Positions 27,816-37,417 of a stretch of 64,000 bases of DNA are shown here, in pieces. Origin of the DNA: Chrysophaeum taylorii (lineage: Eukaryota; Sar; Pelagophyceae; Pelagomonadales; Pelagomonadaceae); contig JAQMWT010000389.1 in the NCBI GenBank assembly GCA_029834535.1, forward strand, positions 124,001 to 188,000, in the 5' to 3' direction. Position numbers and translations under genes: made by a program. The notes beneath the pieces are model-generated. The model was not told where the DNA came from, did not search any database, and was given only the letters and a program-made list of their open reading frames with translations. Every line of letters begins with the position of its first letter. Position 1 is the stretch's first letter.

Positions 27816-29799
27816 CCACGCTTCTTCTCGGGTCTCGCGTCGCCCGAGGGGGGCCATCATCTTGGGTTGTCCGTCCGTCAAGGGGCGTATGCCCTTTAAA
27901 AAACACTGCCTTGGATTATTATTAAATTGGCGACGATGTGACAACAACAAGTTCCGCGCCCTCGGTGCCTCCTTCGGCAGTCGCAACCGACGCAAACCCC
28001 GACCGCGAATCACCCCGACCAAAGGCCGTGCGTTTTTCGGGCTGGGTTTATTATTCATCTAACGAATAGTGTGGGACTTTATCCTCTTCTTCTTCTTCAA
28101 AGCCACCGCTGGTTTCAAACCACCGCTGTATAAAGAGCATCGATGGCGCGGTTGGATGTGAGTTAGCGCGCTTGAGACGTACAGCCTCCTCTCTCGTTGG
28201 CGCTCTTCGACGAATTGTGGTGTTCGAATCGGGCAGCGCTATTACGAGAGGCAGCAACACGAGAGAACTTTATGTGGCGATAGCGGGGATGGTTTTCGGG
28301 CCAGATGCTGGCGATGACGCGCTTGTGGCAGTTTGCAAGCCATCTCGGTGTTGTCTGTCGCTAAGCGGTAGGATACCGAGCGCTGCCGAGCGAAGGAGGA
28401 GCTCAACCTCCTCGCACGCGAGAAGATCTTCTCGCTCGGGCGGTCGGTCCACAACTCGCCGCGCCAGGTTTTCATCGCAGTCTCCTCCTCTCGATGGCCC
28501 TCTCCCCAAATTTGACGACGGGCAGTTTACTCCTCGCTGGGATCGTGATATAATGCTCGGCTGCTACTAGGCTGCGAGAAAAAAAAAACCTGGCGTTTGC
28601 ACCTTTAAAATTACGGCCATACGACGTATGCCCCCAGTGCTTCGCCGCGTGTGAATCTCGCCGCAGGAGCCTCCACGCCTGACCCAACGGATTGCTCGCC
28701 TCAGCAACCGAGTCTTCTTCGCTGGAAGCTCGTCATCATCGCGGCGGACTTTTTTTTTTGGCTGCCTTGCAGCGGGCGCGTGGCTTCGGCACCCGTGTCT
28801 GGTGGACTTGATCGGCGCTGGCGACAACAGCCCGGCGTCGATTTCTCGCCGATTATTACTTCAAACCCAGGTCTTTTTTTGCTGCTTCCAGGATGATGAC
28901 GTAAGCTTACCGCGACGCGACTCGAGGCGCGGGGTTTACCAACACCATTAATATTCTCGGGCTCGTCGCAAAAGGCGTCGAAGCGAGTTCGCGCCACCAA
29001 AAAAAATGTGTCACTCACCACCAATGCCAAGATCACCTCGACCACCTTTGGAACGTGCGCGCGGCCAATCTGATGCCACGCTTGGCGGCCCGCTCGTAGC
29101 CAAAACCTCCCGCGGCCAAAGTTCCTGGGGCTTTCTGGCTATCGCCTCAGCGCGGCGCGAGCTCCTTCGGCCAAAAAGTAGTACGAGTGTCTGCTATATC
29201 GAACGTGGCCTCCGATCGACGCGGCTGCGATTTCCTTGGCGAAAGAAAATAATTGAATCTGAAAGAGTTCGATCCAGGCATGAAGGGAGAAAATGGGGGA
29301 TCCCGTCCGGCCGCCGGCCTCGTCTACTCGAGGATGCCGTCCCGGAAGCAGGCCGTCACTCGCTGCCACGCGCACTACGAACCTTTCTTTTTCCGCGTCG
29401 AGCCTCTTTTTTTTACTTCAGTAGTGGTGCTACTACTACTACTGAGGTAGAAGCAGTCAACGGCTCGCAGGACATATTCCACCGTTCTCGGAATTCTTGG
29501 AAGTGGTTATTCTCAACGTCTACTACGAAGAAGTATGTAATTCAAATTATCAACGGCTAGCATCACATGCACTACACGGAGAAGCGATTATTTATTTATT
29601 AGCGCTCACAAACATCCCGTAAAAAATGTCGTATTTGCACTAACAATTACGTCCGTTTGTTGTTTTTTTAAATTACTTTTCAGGATATTATTATGACGAC
29701 ACCGAAGATGGCCTTTTCTCTGCCTCATGATTATTTAGGTATTCGCAATTATTTCTTAAATGAACGCATACGTAATTGTATAGGCTCCCAGCAAGTCTT
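27816..29799. other. Gene-poor stretch with no assignable gene
   Basis: Several protein-like minus-strand patches exist (28270-28509, 28900-29045 with FCDEPENINGVGKPRASSRV, and 29139-29330). They could be exons of a spliced or decayed gene, but no family was recognised and no intact frame was found. The right end (29580-29800) is AT-rich and probably the promoter of the next gene. Confidence 0.3.
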
Positions 29800-30579
29800 A
29801 TGGCGGGGAATTTCAGTCCCCCAGCGTGTTGTGACAAGCTGCCGTGCGCGAGGGTGTGCGAGCGGTTGAATTGCCTGGGGTTTCTCGAGAGGTACCGACG
29901 GCCCATTTTCTTCTCGCTGTGGGGTTTGACGTTGGCGAGCTTGATCCCTGGCATCATAGCGATGATCGGCGCAGCGCGGGGCAGGCAGCTGACGATCGCG
30001 CCGTGGGCAATCGTCGACGGGAACGGGAAGAATGGGTACGGCGATTTTCGGCTCTACGTTGGGTTCTACGGGGTGTATAGCCGGGGTTCTCTTGGGCGCG
30101 AATGGTACGCGTGGAACGAACTCAAGGACCGAGTTCCGGAATCGAAGCGCGACGACGTCAATAAGTGTCGGGAGGCGGCCGAGGACGAGTTTAGCACTGC
30201 GCTCATCTCCGTCATCACCATTCTTCCCTCGGTCGCGACGCTCTGGACTCGCGCGAATCCTAACTTTGACTCTGGCTGCAACAAGTTTGTCGGAGTTTTC
30301 AGCGGTCTGATTGGAGGGGCGAGCTCCTTCTCGAGCCTCGAAACCTTCGTCGATCGGTGCTATCGGAACCTCCCCACAACCCTGCGGAACGAGACGACTG
30401 GTGTCGTTATCGGCGAGGGGAACAAGCATCGAGGTCCGGGCCTTAGCTGCGAGGCTCTCGTTATCAGCATCACTCTTATCTGCGGCCTGGTCCACCTTCT
30501 CGTCCCCGTGCCCGCTGGGAAAGAGCCGCTCCTTGAGGACGCTCATGACGCCGCCGCCGCTGCCGACGACAAGCTCTAG
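29800..30579 (+). CDS. Small polytopic membrane protein with Cys-rich N terminus
   Basis: A 259-residue protein from the ATG at 29800. A short Cys-rich head (CCDKLPCARVCERLNC) precedes a membrane span at about 36-60 (IFFSLWGLTLASLIPGIIAM). A polar loop follows, then hydrophobic segments near 140-155 (LISVITILPSVATLW), 165-185 and 222-242 (LVISITLICGLVHLLVPVP). The overall four-span layout recalls tetraspan families, but no family motif was recognised. It converges with the PARP receptor gene; about 230 bases separate the two stops. Confidence 0.65.
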   Translation: MAGNFSPPACCDKLPCARVCERLNCLGFLERYRRPIFFSLWGLTLASLIPGIIAMIGAARGRQLTIAPWAIVDGNGKNGYGDFRLYVGFYGVYSRGSLGREWYAWNELKDRVPESKRDDVNKCREAAEDEFSTALISVITILPSVATLWTRANPNFDSGCNKFVGVFSGLIGGASSFSSLETFVDRCYRNLPTTLRNETTGVVIGEGNKHRGPGLSCEALVISITLICGLVHLLVPVPAGKEPLLEDAHDAAAAADDKL

Positions 30580-30808
30580 TAGCCGGCCGCCGCCCCTTGT
30601 ACAACAACAAAAACAACAACAATTGTTACGCGGCCGACGTTAAAAAAAACAAAAAAACGACGATCAGCGAGCTGCTAGGTTCGTTCATCCCAATAAAACA
30701 CTATAAAGGCCGGCCGGCCGGCCGCCCTCGCGCCTCGATTATCCCGTCCTTGAGGAGGAGGAGGAGGAGGAGGCGCAAATACGTGGTGTATGTCGGTCTC
30801 ATACTTTT

Positions 30809-33800
30809 TTATTGAAGGTCTTTCCTCTTGAAGGTGACGAGGTACTCCGGGTAGGCTTGGGCATCGTGGAATACGACCTAGAAGAACGAATGCATAAAAG
30901 ACAATGTCAAAAAAAAAAGAACGCACGTAGATGGATGGGTCGTCGGTGTCGTCGACGGTGGAGTCGTATAGACGCTGGGACCTCTCGTCGCGGACGTCCG
31001 GCGTGAGGACGTCGCGCGTGCCTCGACAATACTCGCCAACGACGACCCGGCAGAGGAAGACGAACTGATTTCCCTTTGCATTCGGGGTCGCGTAGCAGGT
31101 CTTGCACGAATAGGCGGCGTCGCGCGCGAAGTAGACGCCCTTGCCAAAGGCCGTCGCGTTCTTGCCGCAGAAACTCCTGTTAAAGCCTTGCTGGACGATC
31201 TTTGGGACGGTGGGTTCGTTGGTGCCGTGCCACAGAGGGTACCTCTCGAAGCGGGTCGCCGACCTGTTTGTGGTATTCTTCTCTCGCTCTAAGATTGTTT
31301 TGCGCTTGACAGAAAAGGTTTGCCAGGAGCTCACGTTCTGGACGCGGTCGACGGCGAGAACTCGTGGTTTGTCGTCGCGAAAACCAGAGGCGAGAAATAA
31401 TGCTTCGACGCGGTGTCGCTCGCGGCCGGCGGCCGGTCTGAGCTCGGCGACGAGGGGGTCGTCGACTTTCGTCCAGTTTGGAGGCGTCGCGAGCGACGCG
31501 GCCGCGCCCTCTCCCATGAGTTCGGCGACGCGCTGGATGTCTTCGATCGACGGGATCGTCGTGTAGTCGACCAGCGGAAACCAGCCGGATTTTGTCGACA
31601 AGGCCGCGTCGCGCGACGCGCAGAGAAGCGTCGCGTCGTCGGCGCCGAGGTTATCTGCGGCCGACGGCCGGGAGGCCGCCGAGGGCCGGGAGGTCGCCGA
31701 CACCCGGGTAACTGGCGGGGGAAGCACCTCCGAGCCGAAGGCCCATCCGTCGTCGCGCTGCTTGGTGGTTTGGACGAGCGCGCCAACCCTTAGCACCAAG
31801 AAAGGCTCGCCGCTCGACACGAGATCTTCGGGCGGCATCCGCGGCTCGTCGTCGTCGTCGTCGTCGGACGAAGAGCCCTCAAATAGTTGAAGCGCCGCGC
31901 GAGTACTCTTGAGAGAGGGGTGGCGTCGTCGTCCTACGCGGCGGCGGCGCTCGATTGCCCTCCTGAATCCCGTCTTACAGTTTTGCTGGCGCATCGCGGC
32001 GAGGTCGACGAGGTATCGGTTTCCCGTCGTCGCCGCGTGCGCCTTGCGCTCGGTGCCCGTGCTCGAGACCCGGTCCGAGACGTCGATCTCGACGGTCGCG
32101 GGGCCGCCGGCTTGCCAATACCTGTAGGCCGCCTCGAGGTCGGCGGCCACGCTGCCCCCGTACTCGACCCAATTCCCGGGCTGCGCCGTCATCGAGGCGT
32201 CGTGAGACGCGATTCGGCACTCGCTCTCTTGCCAATACCAGCCGACCGACTCCAACAGCAGCAGCCGGTTCCTCAAGAGAGTCGCGTCGTCGAGTTTCCC
32301 GCCGCCGCCGCCGCCGCCGGTGCCGCCGCCGCCGCAAAGAGACGACTTGTAGAAGGGAGGCTCGTAGTCTCGGGTAACGCGAACCATATTCACGATAGAC
32401 CTTTGGACCTCCTCGAGCTCGCGCTTGATGCGCATGATTTTGCGGTGCTGTTTGTACGAGTGCGCGCACGAGAGACAGAGAATCGTTAGGATTCCAACGA
32501 ACACGACGGGCGCGACGATCCGGCTGATTCGGCGCCGTCGGCGCGTCTTAGCCCCCTCCTCCTCCGCGCTCCCGCACGCGTCGCCGATCGTCTCGGCGAA
32601 GCCAGAGCGGATCGATGCGTCGACGGGAGCCGCGCCCAATGCCACCATTGGCTCGATAACCTTGTCGTCTCCGTACAGCCACCGGACGTACTCGAGGCCG
32701 TCGGATATTTCGGTCTGGTCGTCGCACCGGCCGTCGACGTCCCTCGACGGTACCGCAACCACGAAACTCACGGAGATCGGCCAGCAGGAGGACGACTCCG
32801 ACTCGAGAAGATCGGTCTTGTCTGTCAGCACGGAGATTGTCTCGGTGAGATACTCCACCTCGAGGCACGTAAGATTTTGCGTGGAGGCGTTCCCGAGCTT
32901 GGCAGTCGCGACGGAGATGCTTCCGAGGTTCGTCACGTACCCCAGCGCGCCCCGGAAGTACTGGACGGCGGCCTCGACGGTCGAATCCGAGTCGCGCCAC
33001 AGCGTCGTCGCGTTTCCGAGGGTGACGAGCGACGGCTCGATTAATGACGGTTCGGCCGACGCGAGAGCGCGAGTGAAGGCCCACGTAATCTCCGAGTAGT
33101 CCGACCTGCCGACGGAGATGATATCGAGCGAAGGCAAAGCGACCGACGGATTCAGCGCCGCGATCTTCGGGTCGTCCCATCGTCGCACCCGCCCCGCATA
33201 TATCTCCGCGAGTACCGACAGCGACAACGTGATCATCATCCCGTTTTTGCTAGCGGTGGTGGCGGCGGCGTTGTTAGATCCGCCGCCGCCGTCGTCGTCG
33301 AGATTGTAGACGACCGCGACGCCCGCAACAAAGAGCGGGGCGGCGTAGTAGGGTGCCCCCGGCATCGGGGTAATGACCTCGCGCAGAGCCCGCGACGTGG
33401 TGACCTTGACCTCGAACAACAACGTGTCGTTGTGCCAGATCATTTCGGCGTCCCGCGGCGCGTACGGGACGTTCCGGACCTCGACGTCCGCGCGAACACC
33501 CTTGTAGGCGTCGGCATACGTGTTGAAGAGACCGAGAGCGATCTCGGGGACGCTCACGTCGACCGCGCTGCTGAGGGACGAGGCCTGCTGCCCGGTGGTG
33601 GTGGTCCACGCCGGCGTGCCGTCGGCGCACAAGACGTCGAGGAAAAGCCGCTCCAAAACGCCTTCGAAGATCACTTCTGGCAACCGCGAAAAGCCGAGTC
33701 TCTTCTGCGTCGACGCAACCGTCGGGGACGTGTAGAACCATTCCAAAAACTCCAAGGTCGCCGTGCGCGTCGCGCAGTCCCGCACCTGCTCCTCCTTCCG

Positions 33801-34679
33801 GAGCACGAAATACGTCAGTCCGCTCGCCGGCCAAGCGGTCGACGACGAGGCGTCTACGATGTCGGCCGTGAGCCGCTCGTTTTCCAAAAGCAGTCCCGAG
33901 AGCTCGGCGAGGGCAAACTCGACGCTCTCCACCGACGCCTCGACCGTCTCGCCGGCCCTGTTGATCATTTTCGCGTACGTCACGCCGCGCTCCGCGGCCT
34001 CGCTCAGCACCGAATATCCTATCGAGAACGGCTCGCTCAGCACGGCCGCCGCCACGCCGTCGTTCCGGTACGCCGTGATGTACTCTCCGTCCTCCCAAAC
34101 ACTCTCCCAGACCTCGGGATTCGAGGAATTCCCGACAATCGCCGCGAAATCGCCGCTGAACGACGAGAGCGCCTTGGTCCATATCTCCGTCGTGCCCGAA
34201 CCGTCGCTCCTGACGACGACGACTATTCGTTCCGACGGCAGCGTCGCCTCGGGGTTGGTTGTCGCGATATCCGCGTCGTTCCACCGCGTGATGTTCCCCA
34301 TGAATATGCGCGCGAGGGTCTCGCGCGAGAAGACGAGCTGCTGATCGCTCGCGCTCTCTCCGACGACCGGCACGACCGCGGTCGCCGCGCTCGGGTACAT
34401 CTGCAGGTCTGCGTATTCAGCGTAATCATCCTCGGACAACAAACTGTCCGAACCCACGAAATCCACCACCCGATCTGGGTCCTCGCCCTTTATAGCCATC
34501 AACCCCGTCGTCGACCCCGTGCTCTCGTAGCTCACCCTGTCCTCGGGCGCCGTGTAATAGTACGCGAACGCCACTTCCTCGTACAGCTGGGCGGGAAGCG
34601 ACGCCCCGGCACCCCTCACATCGATCCCCGAGACCAACCCCGAGCCCACCACCAGCCCTCGAATCTTTGACCACATCAT
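30809..34679 (-). CDS. Predicted transmembrane ADP-ribosyltransferase: two PstS-like ectodomains, TM, WWE, SH3-like, PARP
   Basis: Two exons (34679-30927 and 30877-30809) give a 1273-residue protein. A short signal peptide precedes RGAGASLPAQLYEE, the start of a PstS-like fold (about 20-355, with ITRWNDADIA and VVRSDGSGTTEIW). A second, more diverged PstS-like domain follows (about 375-700, with VRRWDDPKIAALNP). One membrane span lies at about 721-739, then a basic/coiled stop. A WWE domain (about 811-911: VGWYWQESECRI, NWVEYGG, NRYLVDLAAMRQQN) and an SH3-like stretch (about 961-1038: GALVQTTKQRDDGWAFGS, SGWFPL) lead to a PARP catalytic domain (about 1071-1273). His1151 (LWHGTNEPTVP), Tyr1183 (GKGVYFARDA) and Leu1264 (AYPEYLVTF) make an H-Y-L triad, typical of mono-ADP-ribosyltransferases. 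The architecture implies ligand binding outside the cell or in a vesicle lumen and ADP-ribosylation in the cytosol. The ligand is unknown; phosphate is a guess from the fold. Confidence 0.8.
30878..30926 (-). other. 49-bp spliceosomal intron in the PARP domain
   Basis: On the minus strand the intron runs from GTGCGTTC to TTCTTCTAG. Splicing joins DPSIY to VVFHDAQAYPEYLVTF in phase 0 and restores the end of the PARP fold. Without splicing the frame leaves the family completely. Confidence 0.85.
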
Positions 34680-36598
34680 GTGAATCTTCCTCCCATAATT
34701 CCTCTTTTTGCGCCTCTCGACCAGTTGTTGCCCTTCTGACTCACACCACACGCAATCCTATCATGCCGAGGTCCGTTCTTGTTCTGACCCCCAGACTTCT
34801 TCTGCCCAAAGGGGAGAATTTCAGCTTAACCTTGGGACGACACGAAGCTTTCAGAACCACCACCTGTTGGGACAACCGAAGGATTGATTTTTTTTGCCGG
34901 AGATCGAGAGATCCGAGAGATCCGAAGAGATCCGAGATCGAGACCGACCGACGGAAGACACACAACCAAACCCTCATTCTCCTCCACTACAGACGACTAC
35001 CTCAGCACTTTTTTTTTTAATTTGATTGAGAGCTGCTGGCGAGCGTATTAATTTTGTTGTTGTAAGTCAGTCACAAAAAAAGATCTTGTTGTTTTTTTTT
35101 GAAGTTATTAACAAAGCTAGCTCCCCACGGCTCGAACCTCGTGACGTCGTCGTCGTCCACCGTCTTAGTTATTGCCACGAAATAATAATAAGATACAACC
35201 GCCGTGCTCTTTGCTACTGGACTTGGGGAAAGACGGCCCGCTTGTTGGCGCCCGTCAAGGCCCTCGTTGTTGCGCACACGGCACATTTATGCACGCGCGG
35301 AGCGGTGATATCTCCGCCGCACAAAATCGTCGAACCGCGCTCCGCGATCGCACGGCTGTAAGCGCCTGCTGCTGGTAGCCGCATTGACATGGCGGCCCCA
35401 CACAGGGTCCTTCCTTCTCTGGCGACAGAATGGACGAGAATTATTATTCCGAAGGGACTTCCGGCACGCGAAAACAAACAAACAAACAAAATGGGGTGCC
35501 TCTTTCGACCACGAGATGGAGGAGGATGGTAGCCGGGAGGAGGAGGGAGGGAGGGAGGGAGGGAGGGAAAGGACGCGCTGCACACTGCAACAACGATTTG
35601 GACGGACGACATGGAGGGAGGGTGTTTGCCACCATGATGTGAGCAATACAACAGCAAGAGCCTCGGTGGCCAGGGCACTATGGTGCTGCTGCGGGGTCCT
35701 GATACTTTTATGCGGCGGCGGTTCCAAATCCAAACGCGCCCCCCCTCTCCTCACTACTAAATATTACAATATTGCGAACAATGAAGTTCCGGGCTCATAC
35801 TTTGATTTTTTCAATGGAGGCTCGTCGCAAAGCACACCTCAGCCAAGACAGCAGCAAGTCGCTGCGCGTTTGAAAGGATGTGTTGCAAACCTAGGTTGGG
35901 CGCCGCCTTGGATGATGGTTTCATCTGCTGCTGCGCAGCGTACGCAGGATCAATGTACGGGTCAAACGGCGTTTTTCTGCGGGTTGGTTTCTTCAATTCT
36001 GCGACTTATGAAACCTAAAACGCTCGTTGAATAGATTTGAGCACGAGTCGTCGGTGCGCGGGACATTTATAGGACCGGCAAGTACTATTGCCGAACTGCG
36101 CCGGCGGAGGCTGTTGATCCGACGGTATCCCTCCTCCCGACTGTGGTGGCGATTTTCTTTTTTGTGCGAATGCGCTCTCTCTTTAAACCCCTCAACGCAC
36201 ACGTGCGCGGCCAGTCGCGATGCCTACCCCTGGCAGCAGGTCATCAAACCCATCACGACTTTTTGAGTCAGCCGCAGGATTTCAGCGCCCCTACAAGGGC
36301 GACGCCACGCCGATGTCGCCCATGAATGTCGACGCCTCCAACGATGATCCTCATTGCCCGAGTTCCACCACCACATTTTCACCAGAAAAAAAAAATGAGA
36401 GATAACATCAACATCGTCACTCACGCGGCAGAATCAACAAAATGCAACAAAAGAGGCACGGCGCGGGGGAAAAAAAAAAAACATACACTGTTCCGAGCCC
36501 GACGACTGGTCATCATAACAATAATATCCGATTGTTGTGCGTGAAACAAAAAAAAAAAAACCGAAGACGACGAGGGGCCGAGTTAGAGATTATGCGTC
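34680..36598. other. Gene-poor intergenic stretch
   Basis: No recognisable gene. It holds a small tandem AGAGATCCG-type repeat (about 34905-34940), several poly-A/T tracts (34880, 35010, 35090, 36470, 36550) and a (GAGG)n run at about 35541-35570. Open frames present are low-complexity or chance. Confidence 0.4.
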
Positions 36599-37357
36599 CT
36601 AGCACTGGTCTGCGAGGGCGGTTCCAATGAGCTTGCGGACCGAGCCCGCTTTGGCAATCTGAGCCTTGCCGTGGGCCGACTGGAGAAAAGTGGCGAGCTG
36701 TGTCTTCTCGACGGCTTTGAGGTAGGTGGAAAAGTCAATTTCGCCGCCTTGGGTGCCCGTTTCTTGCATGTCATCTCCGAAGAGCTCGCGGAGTTTGGCT
36801 TCCATGCGAACGCGGCCGTACCTCGCGTAGAGCATGTTCATCGTCTCGTCTACCGATACTCGGAAGTTGTCGTTGACGTCGTAGAGGCAGAACTGGACCA
36901 GATTGAAAAGTTTGGATGGTTCGAGGCCGGATTGGTCGCGGATGTTTCTCTGGAACATGAGTCGCAGCTCGTTCCAGTCGACGCAGCCGTCAAGGTTTTC
37001 ATCAACTTCCCAAATAATCGCTTCAACCTCCTTTTTGGTCGTCTTTTTGCCGAGCGCCTTCATCGCCTCCATGAGATCGGTTGGGGTGATCCGTCCGTCG
37101 CTCGCTGCTTCGAGCCTCTGGATCTTGTCCTTGAGCTCGTCGATGTCGGCGCTCAGACTCTGGAGCTCGGACGCGAGCTCAGACCCAGCGACTTCCTCGT
37201 CGCTAAGCTTTGCGCGCAACACTTCGTACCGCTCCTCCTTTGGTCGGAGCACTTTGTACACTTGACGCTTCGCGCCGTAGTCGCACAGCAAGCTGTACAC
37301 GCGCCGCAGCTGACTTTCCTCTTGTGCGGTCATCCCCATCATTTCCTCCTCCTCCAT
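36599..37357 (-). CDS. EF-hand protein with coiled coil, probable axonemal calcium sensor
   Basis: A 252-residue protein. Residues 1-95 are helical with a coiled coil (LSADIDELKDKIQRLEA). EF-hand-like units follow. ASDGRITPTDLMEAMK is degenerate. DENLDGCVDWNE (about 133-144) is a canonical 12-residue calcium loop. DVNDNFRVSVDE is a third, imperfect loop, and a final EIDFSTYLKAVE closes the second lobe. The composition resembles calcium-binding flagellar proteins of protists. It is head-to-head with the dynein-arm factor DNAAF9, 60 bases apart, around a CRE palindrome, which supports a shared ciliary role (inference). Confidence 0.75.
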   Translation of the reverse strand: MEEEEMMGMTAQEESQLRRVYSLLCDYGAKRQVYKVLRPKEERYEVLRAKLSDEEVAGSELASELQSLSADIDELKDKIQRLEAASDGRITPTDLMEAMKALGKKTTKKEVEAIIWEVDENLDGCVDWNELRLMFQRNIRDQSGLEPSKLFNLVQFCLYDVNDNFRVSVDETMNMLYARYGRVRMEAKLRELFGDDMQETGTQGGEIDFSTYLKAVEKTQLATFLQSAHGKAQIAKAGSVRKLIGTALADQC

Positions 37358-37376
37358 TAGGACTAATAAGAATAAG

Positions 37377-37384
37377 TGACGTCA
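37377..37384. promoter_or_regulatory. CRE palindrome TGACGTCA in the EF-hand/DNAAF9 bidirectional promoter
   Basis: A perfect bZIP-type CRE in the 60-base gap between the divergent ATGs at 37357 (minus) and 37418 (plus). Being palindromic and nearly central, it could serve both genes. Confidence 0.5.
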
Positions 37385-37417
37385 CGTTGTATAGTAACGC
37401 CGCATTCATATACATTC

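Noticed and set aside
35115-35150. GGTTCGAGCC-like motif suggesting a tRNA T-arm (minus strand)
   Set aside because: Flanking bases do not form a five-pair T stem, and no acceptor, D or anticodon arm is found. No tRNA or rRNA gene was recognised in the window.
35384-36034. Plus-strand 216-residue frame
   Set aside because: Driven by a GAGG repeat and poly-A tracts; no conserved pattern.
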